11,872 nucleotides of DNA from Cytophagales bacterium (GCA_011524675.1 WTJX01000008.1:1-11872); one strand, 5' to 3'. Positions 1 to 6,220 are shown, counted from the first letter of the stretch. The notes: generated from the letters alone by a model not told the origin. Made by a program: numbers and translations.

Positions 1-367
1 GGGTACTGTCACGTACTTGTATCATAAGCTTGTGTGCGGAGCAGTGGTTTTCATTGGGGCAGTCATCACATTTTTCATAAAAGTTTAAACTCACACAAGG
101 TAGCATCGCAATAGGACCTTCGAGTTCACGAATGACCGATGCCATAATAATATCTTTAGGCGATTTTAGTAAATAATAACCTCCTGTTTTCCCTTTTTTC
201 GAATTTACAATACCTGATTTTCGGAGGCTAAGTAAAATGCTTTCTAAGTACTTTTTAGAGATGTTTTCATTTTCAGCAATTTCAGCAATAGATACAGGGC
301 AAGAAGAGCCTTTTTTGGCAAGATACGCCAATGCTTTTAGTCCGTATTTTGTTTTTTTCGTAAGCAT
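1..367 (-). CDS. Rrf2-family transcriptional regulator (C-terminus cut by window edge)
   Basis: A DNA-binding regulator of the Rrf2 family, which includes IscR, NsrR and CymR. The 122 visible residues start at an ATG on the minus strand (MLTKKTKYGLKAL). The winged helix-turn-helix signature is clear: 'ISKKYLESILLSLRKSGIV' at about 36-54, then the wing 'KGKTGGYYLL' at about 58-67 and 'VIRELEGP' at about 78-85. Cysteines at 91, 100, 103 and 109 form a C-x8-C-x2-C-x5-C cluster where IscR and NsrR hold their Fe-S cluster, but the spacing is not identical to either, so cofactor binding is inference. The gene runs off the left edge, so total length is unknown; family members are usually about 135-165 aa. 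It is divergent from ferritin across a 76-bp gap, which suggests it may control ferritin, itself, or both. The family assignment is secure; the ligand is not known. Confidence 0.9.
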   Translation of the reverse strand, partial: MLTKKTKYGLKALAYLAKKGSSCPVSIAEIAENENISKKYLESILLSLRKSGIVNSKKGKTGGYYLLKSPKDIIMASVIRELEGPIAMLPCVSLNFYEKCDDCPNENHCSAHKLMIQVRDST

Positions 368-390
368 AGAACGAATATAAACAATAATAT

Positions 391-409
391 GGTATAGTAA
401 AATCATACC
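391..409. promoter_or_regulatory. Imperfect palindrome, candidate Rrf2 operator
   Basis: The sequence GGTATAGTAAAATCATACC has perfect 5-bp outer arms (GGTAT/ATACC) with one further symmetric pair inside. It lies in the short gap between the divergent Rrf2 regulator and ferritin, about 8-27 bp upstream of the ferritin -7 element, so a bound protein would cover the -33 region. Location and symmetry suggest an operator. The core does not match a consensus I can name with certainty, and AT-rich DNA produces such palindromes by chance. Confidence 0.35.
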
Positions 410-417
410 TCAATGCT

Positions 418-425
418 TAAATTTG
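418..425 (+). promoter_or_regulatory. -7 promoter element of ferritin gene
   Basis: TAAATTTG is an exact match to the Bacteroidota -7 consensus TAnnTTTG. It sits 18 bp before the ATG at 444, which would give a very short leader. An in-frame TTG at 423 lies inside this element, so it should not be taken as the start codon. No clear -33 TTTG is visible at the usual distance. Confidence 0.75.
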
Positions 426-443
426 ATAAAAAACCGACTAATT

Positions 444-941
444 ATGAACACAGCAATTGAAAAATTATTAAACGACCAAATCAGGTACGAATCTAAAGCA
501 TCTTTACAATATTTAGCTATGGCTGTTTGGGCTGATCAAAAAGGTTATAACGGTGTTTCTGAATTTTTTTATTTACAGTCAGAAGAAGAGCGTACCCATA
601 TGACCAAGTTAATTAAGTTTGTTATTGAACGAAATGGAAATGTAGAGCTACCAAGTTTGGAGCAACCTAAATCGGACTTCAATTCATTACCAGAGTTATT
701 TGAGCATTTTCTAGAAAGTGAGGTTTTTGTCACTGAGCAAATCAATAAAGTAATTTTTGAATGTTTAGATAAGAAAGATTATAATGTACACAATTTTATG
801 CAGTGGTATGTGACAGAACAGCTTGAAGAAGAGGCAACAGCAAGAACACTACTCGATAAATTGAATATTGTTGGGGATGATAAGTCAGGACTTTATTTAT
901 TTGATCGAGATATTAATTCATTTGATCAAAAAGACGCCTAG
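444..941 (+). CDS. ftnA: Ferritin (FtnA-type, non-heme)
   Basis: An iron-storage ferritin of 165 aa, the normal length for bacterial FtnA. It would assemble as a cytosolic 24-subunit cage that oxidises Fe(II) and stores ferric mineral. All expected ferroxidase ligands are visible: Glu16, Glu49 and His52 (in EEERTH), Glu93, Gln126 and Glu129 (in TEQLEEE), plus the conserved Tyr23 and Trp121. By family comparison these correspond to E. coli FtnA E17, E50, H53, E94, Q127, E130, Y24 and W122. No heme-ligand methionine of the bacterioferritin type is evident. I chose the ATG at 444 rather than the upstream in-frame TTG at 423 because that TTG is part of the promoter -7 box, and MNTAIEKLLNDQI aligns with the usual ferritin N-terminus. 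Divergent from an Rrf2 regulator and followed by a 24-bp hairpin and a small Cys-rich gene. Confidence 0.96.
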   Translation: MNTAIEKLLNDQIRYESKASLQYLAMAVWADQKGYNGVSEFFYLQSEEERTHMTKLIKFVIERNGNVELPSLEQPKSDFNSLPELFEHFLESEVFVTEQINKVIFECLDKKDYNVHNFMQWYVTEQLEEEATARTLLDKLNIVGDDKSGLYLFDRDINSFDQKDA

Positions 942-953
942 TTTAGCCTTGTT

Positions 954-1010
954 ATTTTTAATTATTCTTAATAAAGCTGTATTTTTGCTTTATTAAGAAT
1001 AATTAAAAAT
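954..1010 (+). promoter_or_regulatory. Perfect 24-bp inverted repeat covering the next start codon
   Basis: Arms at 954-977 and 987-1010 are exact reverse complements of 24 nt, with a 9-nt loop (TGTATTTTT). A G-U and an A-U pair can extend the stem to 952-1012. It follows the ferritin stop by 12 bp, so it probably marks or protects the 3' end of the ferritin mRNA. The right arm is not followed by a U-run in either direction, so it is not a textbook intrinsic terminator. The ATG of the small gene at 1009 and its whole ribosome-binding region lie in the right arm, so folding would hide its start. That makes it a possible translational control element. Confidence 0.7.
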
Positions 1011-1170
1011 GAAACAGATCCATAAATCAACTTTAATCCAAGTTAATTCTACTTGTACCTCAGGTTGTTCACTTCACTTTGATCTAGGAAGTAAAAAGAA
1101 GAAGTGTTGTAAGAAGTACAAGAAAGAGGGAAAGTCTCCTTGTAAAAAGTGTCCTAAAAACTTAGCTTAA
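1009..1170 (+). CDS. Small Cys/Lys-rich protein (53 aa), unknown function
   Basis: The predicted 53-residue protein begins MKQIHKSTLIQVNSTCTSGC and ends near CKKCPKNLA. It has six cysteines in three pairs: C-x3-C at 16 and 20, adjacent Cys33-Cys34, and C-x2-C at 45 and 48, set in a strongly lysine-rich C-terminal half. An in-frame stop at 1000-1002 fixes ATG 1009 as the first start. No signal peptide or membrane helix is visible. The paired cysteines suggest metal or Fe-S binding, or a redox role, and the position right after ferritin suggests an iron link; both are inference. I have a general impression that short proteins with CC...CKKCP motifs recur in flavobacteria but cannot verify it. 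The start codon is inside a long hairpin, and the stop overlaps that of the convergent GNAT gene by 4 bp. Ordered Cys spacing and an intact frame argue that it is a real gene. Confidence 0.7.
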   Translation: MKQIHKSTLIQVNSTCTSGCSLHFDLGSKKKKCCKKYKKEGKSPCKKCPKNLA

Positions 1171-1748
1171 TTAAGTCTAAGAAAATAAATAGGGAAACTT
1201 TCAGTATCTATTTGGTTATATAATTCAAAGCCAAAACGTTTATATATATTAAGGTTGACATCGGTAGTAGTTTCTGTAATTACAGGTAGTATATTATCAG
1301 GATTTTCATCACGTAGTTGCATCATTAGTCGTACACCATAGCCAAAACCTTTTACCTCATTTGTGGCTCCCATTATTACAGGGTGTACATAGGTTTCTTT
1401 AGGATGGTTTTTCTTTATTAACTTTTGCCTTTGTAAAACTTTCCCAACATTACTTAGTCCTATACATTTGATGGCTAGTTTCGCTTGTCTCCAGTAATCT
1501 TTGATTTTTGGTTTATGTAGGTTGTTATATTTAACTAGAATACAAGCATTTCTTTGATCAGACATTAAAATTTCTCCATAGTCCATACAGTCTTCTACTA
1601 AGTATTCCATTAAAGCTCTTAGTCGTTCACTTCTTTTATGGTCTTGTTTTACTATAAAGTTAATAGAGTTTGCTTCATGAATAGGTTCAAAAGCAGAATG
1701 TAATATATCTATTATACGTTTTTTATCGGAGTGTTGTGCTTTTATCAT
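1167..1748 (-). CDS. GNAT-family N-acetyltransferase
   Basis: A 193-aa protein with a GNAT fold in its C-terminal half, expected to transfer an acetyl group from acetyl-CoA to an unknown amine. The acetyl-CoA loop is recognisable as 'VKGFGYGVRLM' (about 132-142), a variant of Q/R-x-x-G-x-G/A. The later motif 'ETTTDVNLNIYKRFGFELY' (about 159-177) is the usual strand-turn-helix with the Y-x-x-x-G-F signature. The N-terminal 120 residues are less typical, with a basic region at 79-115. I prefer ATG at 1748 to the in-frame TTG at 1757, because the TTG lies inside a near-match to the -7 promoter element. The gene converges on the small Cys-rich gene with a 4-bp stop overlap, and I see no terminator between them. 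Substrate cannot be inferred. Confidence 0.8.
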   Translation of the reverse strand: MIKAQHSDKKRIIDILHSAFEPIHEANSINFIVKQDHKRSERLRALMEYLVEDCMDYGEILMSDQRNACILVKYNNLHKPKIKDYWRQAKLAIKCIGLSNVGKVLQRQKLIKKNHPKETYVHPVIMGATNEVKGFGYGVRLMMQLRDENPDNILPVITETTTDVNLNIYKRFGFELYNQIDTESFPIYFLRLN

Positions 1749-1754
1749 AAAGTC

Positions 1755-1762
1755 CAAAGTAA
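1755..1762 (-). promoter_or_regulatory. Possible -7 element for GNAT gene
   Basis: On the minus strand TTACTTTG matches TAnnTTTG at all but one of its six defined positions. It ends 6 bp before the ATG at 1748, so the transcript would have almost no leader. Single-element evidence only; no -33 motif was identified. Confidence 0.35.
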
Positions 1763-1810
1763 TGAAAAAGAATATTTCTGTAAAACAGATTATAGATTCT
1801 TTTTTTACTC

Positions 1811-1818
1811 TAAATTTG
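1811..1818 (+). promoter_or_regulatory. -7 promoter element of CLC gene
   Basis: TAAATTTG is an exact match to TAnnTTTG in the gap between the GNAT gene and the CLC gene. It would give a leader of roughly 75 nt before the ATG at 1900. No clear -33 TTTG at the usual spacing. Confidence 0.6.
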
Positions 1819-1899
1819 TAACTTTTTCATTGTAATTGTAGTCAATTAGTTAGCAGTGTGAAACTACAAGCCAGTTAGTGCGTTGTTTATTTTTAAGTT

Positions 1900-3675
1900 A
1901 TGTTGTCAAAAGTTCAGATTACAAAATTATTAGTGTGGAGATACAAGCATATCTCAACAAAAAATATGACTCTATTATTGAGTGTGACTATAGGTATTAC
2001 TACGGGGGTGGTTTCTGTACTTCTGAAAAATACGACACATTTTATAGAATGGTTCATTGAAAATAGTATGGTATATTTTCAAAGCTCTTTTTATTATATC
2101 TTTCCTATTATAGGTTTACTTATCGTGTATATATTAAATAAGTGGTGTTTTAATCGTTTTCCTAGTTTTGCAGTTCCCACCATACTTCATGCTATTACAC
2201 GTCGTAACGGTTTTATAAAGAATATAAAGGTGTACTACCCCTTGTTTATAGCACCTTTAACTGTTGGTTTCGGAGGTTCTGTTGGATTGTTGGGACCAGC
2301 TATTTTATCGGGAGCAAGTATTAGTAGTCGTATTGCGACATTTTTTCATATACATAGAAAGACCAGAGTTTTATTATTTGGTTGTGCTGCCACAGCAGCT
2401 ATTGCAGCTGTTTTTAAATCACCTATTGCAGGGATTATTTTTGCTGTTGAGGTATTGAGTCTTGATCTTACACTTATATCATTATTACCACTATTATTGG
2501 CTTCATTATCGGGAATACTTACTTCTTATTTATTCTTAGGAGATGAAACTTTGTTGCGTTTTCGTATTACAGAATCTTTCCAGATTGAGGAATTTCCTTT
2601 TTTTCTATTATTGGGTGTAGGGACAGCCTTCTCATCAATTTATTTTACGAAAATGTATTTCGCGATACAACGCATCTTTTCAGTCATTACAAGTCGATTT
2701 AACCGACTTTTGGTAGCGAGTATCCTTATTGGTGTATTAATTTTTACTATACCACCTCTTTATGGGGAAGGCTTTACTTTTATAAATCATCTATTAAAGG
2801 GGAATGCTCATCTTGCGATTATAGATAATCCTTTTATTTTTTGGGAGGACTCTATATGGAAGGTAATTTTTCTATTAATAGGCATTACTATTTTTAAAGC
2901 AATAGCAATGTCTTTAACATTACAATCAGGAGGAGGGGGAGGTATAATTATTCCCACACTTGTCATAGGAAGTGCCTTAGGATGTATTGTTGCTAAATTA
3001 ATTAATTATTTTAACTCAGGAATACAGGTTTCTGAAGCTAATTTTACTTTAGTAGGTATGGCAGGGTTACTTGCAGGGGTGTTGCATGCTCCACTTACGG
3101 CTATTTTCTTGATCGCTGAAATTAGTGGAGGTTATGAGTTGTTTGTTCCTTTAATGTGTTGCGTTTCAGTGTCATATTTGGTAACAAAGCATTTCTTAGA
3201 TCATTCAATTTATACTCGTGAATTAGCTGAAAAGGGACAGTTAATTACTCATGATAAGGACGAAATGGTGCTTCTAATGATGTCAATTGATAATTATATA
3301 GAAAAATCCTTTATTCCTATAAAAGCTCACGACACTTTAGAGAATGTAATATATAACGCTGTATCGAAATCTTCTCGAAACAGCTTCCCTGTGATCAATG
3401 AGGAGGGAAAGTTAATAGGTATTCTTAAGTTAGATGATATTCGTAGTGTAATGTTTGATACATCATATTACAGTAAGCAAGTACTAGAGTATATGAAGCC
3501 AATAACTGAAGCAATCGTTTATGAGAAAGATGGTATGAAAAAGGTGTTACGTAAGTTTCAGGATACTAGTGAGTGGACACTTCCTGTAATTCGTGATGGA
3601 GCTTATTTTGGATTTGTCTCTAAGTCGAAGTTACTCAGTGCTTATCGCCGAAAGTTGATTAATTATACCCGTTAG
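1900..3675 (+). CDS. CLC-family chloride channel with C-terminal CBS pair, gating Glu replaced
   Basis: A 591-aa inner-membrane CLC protein with many hydrophobic helices over about 25-435, followed by two CBS domains at about 470-520 and 530-585 that in this family bind nucleotides and modulate gating. CLC landmarks are present but altered. The selectivity motif GREGP reads G129-L-L-G-P133 inside GGSVGLLGP, so Leu131 occupies the external gating glutamate position (E148 in E. coli ClcA). The first motif GSGIP reads SFAVP (89-93), with Phe90 at the central serine site. The third, GxFxP, reads GIIIP (348-352). The internal proton glutamate (ClcA E203) aligns with Val185 in IIFAVEVLS. The central tyrosine appears kept as Tyr412 in GGYELFVPLM. 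Loss of both glutamates implies passive anion conduction rather than H+/Cl- exchange, which is inference from ClcA mutants. It starts at ATG 1900 with its own promoter and precedes a small membrane protein. Confidence 0.93.
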   Translation: MLSKVQITKLLVWRYKHISTKNMTLLLSVTIGITTGVVSVLLKNTTHFIEWFIENSMVYFQSSFYYIFPIIGLLIVYILNKWCFNRFPSFAVPTILHAITRRNGFIKNIKVYYPLFIAPLTVGFGGSVGLLGPAILSGASISSRIATFFHIHRKTRVLLFGCAATAAIAAVFKSPIAGIIFAVEVLSLDLTLISLLPLLLASLSGILTSYLFLGDETLLRFRITESFQIEEFPFFLLLGVGTAFSSIYFTKMYFAIQRIFSVITSRFNRLLVASILIGVLIFTIPPLYGEGFTFINHLLKGNAHLAIIDNPFIFWEDSIWKVIFLLIGITIFKAIAMSLTLQSGGGGGIIIPTLVIGSALGCIVAKLINYFNSGIQVSEANFTLVGMAGLLAGVLHAPLTAIFLIAEISGGYELFVPLMCCVSVSYLVTKHFLDHSIYTRELAEKGQLITHDKDEMVLLMMSIDNYIEKSFIPIKAHDTLENVIYNAVSKSSRNSFPVINEEGKLIGILKLDDIRSVMFDTSYYSKQVLEYMKPITEAIVYEKDGMKKVLRKFQDTSEWTLPVIRDGAYFGFVSKSKLLSAYRRKLINYTR

Positions 3676-3727
3676 GTTTTGGAAGGTATTTTTCTCATCT
3701 TTTGAAAGAAAATCGCATATTTGTATC

Positions 3728-3991
3728 ATGAAATATATAGTTCGCCTTTTAGTAATAGCAGTAATAGCAGGGATATCTACAGGTTTTTATTACAAAAATA
3801 TCGGTAATGAAGTATTCGGAAACAAGTGTATTGGTTTTAGTGTATTAGGCTTAGCTTTTGTGTTGATGCCTACTTTTATAATTTATCGTTTCCGAAAAAG
3901 TGATACGTCTAAATATATTTTTTCTCCAACAGAAAAGAATGAGGAGTTAGAAGAATTTATTCAGAATGGAGATGGGGATATTCAGGTTTGA
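3728..3991 (+). CDS. Small two-helix membrane protein, unknown function
   Basis: An 87-aa protein that I do not recognise as a named family. It has a basic N-terminus (MKYIVRLL), a hydrophobic segment at about 4-22, a short polar loop (YKNIGNEVFGNK), a second hydrophobic segment at about 35-54, then a positive cluster (YRFRKSDTSK). The soluble tail is acidic (EKNEELEEFIQNGDGDIQV). The positive-inside rule suggests both ends face the cytoplasm. It starts 52 bp after the CLC stop on the same strand, so it may be co-transcribed. A weak -7-like CATATTTG at 3716-3723 is only 4 bp from the ATG, so it is a doubtful promoter. No signal peptidase site or lipobox is evident. Confidence 0.75.
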   Translation: MKYIVRLLVIAVIAGISTGFYYKNIGNEVFGNKCIGFSVLGLAFVLMPTFIIYRFRKSDTSKYIFSPTEKNEELEEFIQNGDGDIQV

Positions 3992-4022
3992 CAACTCCAG
4001 AGAAAAGAAATAAATGAATCTT

Positions 4023-4030
4023 TATCTTTG
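4023..4030 (+). promoter_or_regulatory. Orphan -7 element in the gap before the paralogue pair
   Basis: TATCTTTG matches TAnnTTTG exactly but lies 180 bp upstream of the next convincing start at 4210, which has a closer promoter. The 218-bp gap (3992-4209) holds no convincing gene. It contains an 18-codon ORF at 4122 preceded by AAGGA and a weak 6-bp hairpin (4124-4140). It could be a second, distal promoter or chance. Confidence 0.25.
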
Positions 4031-4187
4031 AAATAAGCCTGTATATACTATTCAAGTGATTCAATCAGTATTATAGATGTAGTTTTTCTTCTAAAAGTCA
4101 TTAAGCTATAAGGAACTCCAATGGTATTTGATAAAAATACGAATGTATTTGTAATTACTTGTATTTATGTGTGTTAGTTTTTTTGTG

Positions 4188-4195
4188 TATTTTTG
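4188..4195 (+). promoter_or_regulatory. -7 promoter element of first paralogue
   Basis: TATTTTTG is an exact TAnnTTTG match, 14 bp before the ATG at 4210. The run from here through an A7 tract to 'TTATGCCACAAGA' is almost the same as at the second paralogue (5287-5324), so the element was probably duplicated with the gene. It also rules out the in-frame TTG at 4159 as the start, since that lies upstream of the promoter. Confidence 0.75.
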
Positions 4196-4209
4196 CCCAA
4201 AAAAAGATT

Positions 4210-5280
4210 ATGCCACAAGAGATTTCAAACGCAACTCCTGTTGCCGTTCTAGAGCCACATTATACCCCAACAGATAATATCTATCAGTTCTTACGCTCAT
4301 TAAATTCATTAACTGTAGGAGAGCAATGTGCTTTTGAAGAGCATATTGGAGGGTATACCCGAGATCAGGTAAGAAAAGCAATTCAGGAATTTACTAGAAA
4401 TCCGAATGTAGCAATAGCCTCATTTATGAATGAAGGTGAATCTGAAAGGACAGCTAGATTACTAGCAACAAGACTAAAATATTCGATACTTTCTTTAGCT
4501 TTATTTACTGTTAGAGATCAAGAGCCTAATGGTATTTTAGATAAACCGACTCTCCAGGGAATTATTGATTTTTTTAAGTTAGAGAATAACGATGTTGACA
4601 GATTGATGCCTATTCCTATTATAGGTTTTTTTGATAGGGATTATAGAGAAAAGGCTTCTCGTGAACTAGATGCCATAGGTAAGAATATTAATTCTCATAT
4701 TTTACCCTTTAGGTCACTGTTAGGGGAAAGCCTAGAAAGAGGAGAAAGGAGTGTTGTTTATTCTAAAAGAGAAAAACAACAAGGAGTAGGGCAACTTTAT
4801 ACTTTTGATGATAAACATTATCAAAGAGTAGCTTCTACCAACGAACATTATTATGAAGCAGCTATACCTAATCACTTGCGAGGAAAAGAGGTGGAGCATA
4901 TTTATAAGCGTTTTTGTCAGTCATTAGTAGGGGTTGATCAGGAGGATCTAGGTGTTGTTTTATTTTCAGAGGAATCAGGTCAGGAAGAGGAGAAAGAGGA
5001 ACAGGTTGATCAATTGTTAGATGTTGATACAAATAATGATAGAGTTACTGTACTGCCAGAAGGATTAGGTAGACAAGGATCAAGTAGACAAGTGTCAAGT
5101 CCAGAGGTAGCATCGTCTACTTTATTACTTAATCTATCTGATAGTGATTTATCGAGATTTGTTTCTCCACCGAAAAGGGCTGATGTAGATAGACCTTTGG
5201 CTGTTGCAAAGGTTGTTAATTCATCTACTAAGGTAACAAGTTCTTCTATGGTTCCAAGTCGTCCTTCATTAAGAAAGTAA
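4210..5280 (+). CDS. Unknown protein, tandem paralogue A (356 aa)
   Basis: I do not recognise this family. The start is ATG 4210 (MPQEIS), supported by the promoter 14 bp upstream and by the matching MPQEIT start of the next gene. The frame stays open upstream to a TTG at 4159, but that is before the promoter. Residues 1-134 are collinear without gaps with paralogue B, about 60 of 134 identical by my hand count. Shared blocks are HYTPT-x-NIYQFLR (17-29), GG-x-TR-x-x-VR-x-AI (47-58), GESE (76-79) and GILD (108-111). The domain looks mainly helical. After a divergent middle, 'VYSKREK' (183-189) matches B's VYSKRDK. An acidic stretch (EEEKEEQVDQ, 259-268) and a Ser/Pro-rich tail (about 288-356) are probably disordered. 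No signal peptide or membrane helix is seen, so it is probably cytosolic or exported by an unconventional route. Confidence 0.85.
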   Translation: MPQEISNATPVAVLEPHYTPTDNIYQFLRSLNSLTVGEQCAFEEHIGGYTRDQVRKAIQEFTRNPNVAIASFMNEGESERTARLLATRLKYSILSLALFTVRDQEPNGILDKPTLQGIIDFFKLENNDVDRLMPIPIIGFFDRDYREKASRELDAIGKNINSHILPFRSLLGESLERGERSVVYSKREKQQGVGQLYTFDDKHYQRVASTNEHYYEAAIPNHLRGKEVEHIYKRFCQSLVGVDQEDLGVVLFSEESGQEEEKEEQVDQLLDVDTNNDRVTVLPEGLGRQGSSRQVSSPEVASSTLLLNLSDSDLSRFVSPPKRADVDRPLAVAKVVNSSTKVTSSSMVPSRPSLRK

Positions 5281-5286
5281 TTTTTG

Positions 5287-5294
5287 TAATTTTG
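5287..5294 (+). promoter_or_regulatory. -7 promoter element of second paralogue
   Basis: TAATTTTG matches TAnnTTTG exactly and begins 6 bp after paralogue A's stop codon. It is 17 bp before the ATG at 5312. No terminator separates the two genes, so B may be transcribed both from this promoter and by read-through from A. Confidence 0.7.
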
Positions 5295-5311
5295 CCGTAA
5301 AAAAAGTTGTT

Positions 5312-6220
5312 ATGCCACAAGAAATTACAGGAGAAGAAGAGGGAATTACTTTACCCTTACATTATACGCCTACTAATAATATTTATCAGTTTTTACGAAC
5401 ATTAGATAGTGCGGAGTCTCTTAGTCAATGTTATCAAGAGGAATTTATGGGAGGATTTACCCGAGAGGAGGTAAGACAGGCTATTAAAGATTTTATTAAG
5501 GATGAAGATATTGCAAGACGATCTTTTCTTGATGATGGAGAGTCAGAAGAAAGATTAGAACCATTAATGGCAAAATTGGAATTCATTATACTTCGTATGG
5601 CTTTAAGCTCTTTGAGAATGGAAGATAAACACGGAATTTTAGATAGCTCAACTCTTCATGAAATTGTACGTTATTCAGGAATAGAGCATAATGATTTTGG
5701 TAGATTGACTCCTTCCTTTGGTTCTATTCATCATTTAACAAAAGAAGAGTATAATCGTATCGCAGCTTGTCAGATGGATGAAAAGGCTGATGAAATTTAT
5801 AATAATAATGAGGCTTTTCAATATTGGGATCAATGTAAGGAGCAACCAGAAGGTTATACATTACCTATGGTATATTCTAAAAGAGATAAGAGACCAATGT
5901 TTGATAAGGTAAGGGAACAGGTGCCAGTATGGAGTTTTGATCGATGGACAGGAATAAGGCATGATAGCTTAGTTTTCTCTGTTAATGGTGAAGTAAAATA
6001 TCCAAGAAAACCTTATCTTTTTGACCCCTCTCATGGTGTTGATCAAAAGCTCGCTAGGACACCGAAAAGTCTTTCAGAGGAAATTGCATCAGGAGCTTAT
6101 AGATCACCATTGGCGGTGTCTACTAGTGGAGGTGGACAGTCGCAGCAAATGCCAGTATCTACACAAAGTGTTTCTCCGCAACAAAGTCCATCAAGGTCAA
6201 GATCCAATTCTTTCGGTTAG
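5312..6220 (+). CDS. Unknown protein, tandem paralogue B (302 aa)
   Basis: Second member of the unrecognised pair. It starts MPQEITGEEE, and its first 134 residues align gaplessly with paralogue A (HYTPT-x-NIYQFLR, GG-x-TR-x-x-VR-x-AI, GESE, GILD, RL-x-P at 131-134). Cys40 is kept in both. The middle differs: it is richer in aromatics and charged residues (EAFQYWDQCKEQPEGY at 167-182; WSFDRW at 207-212), with the common VYSKRDK motif at 187-193. The C-terminus from about 250 is low complexity, rich in Ser, Gln and Pro, and ends SPSRSRSNSFG, so it is likely disordered. It has no signal peptide, membrane helix or recognisable catalytic motif. It ends 26 bp before a hairpin terminator. Sequence divergence from A indicates an old duplication with domain-wise selection. 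Confidence 0.85.
   Translation: MPQEITGEEEGITLPLHYTPTNNIYQFLRTLDSAESLSQCYQEEFMGGFTREEVRQAIKDFIKDEDIARRSFLDDGESEERLEPLMAKLEFIILRMALSSLRMEDKHGILDSSTLHEIVRYSGIEHNDFGRLTPSFGSIHHLTKEEYNRIAACQMDEKADEIYNNNEAFQYWDQCKEQPEGYTLPMVYSKRDKRPMFDKVREQVPVWSFDRWTGIRHDSLVFSVNGEVKYPRKPYLFDPSHGVDQKLARTPKSLSEEIASGAYRSPLAVSTSGGGQSQQMPVSTQSVSPQQSPSRSRSNSFG

Noticed and set aside
1878..2060. 60-codon plus-strand ORF overlapping the CLC start
   Set aside because: Out of frame with the well supported CLC gene, and the product has no recognisable features.
3678..3723. Promoter for the small membrane protein gene
   Set aside because: CATATTTG departs from TAnnTTTG and is 4 bp from the ATG; TTTG copies upstream are at the wrong spacing, so read-through from the CLC gene is at least as likely.
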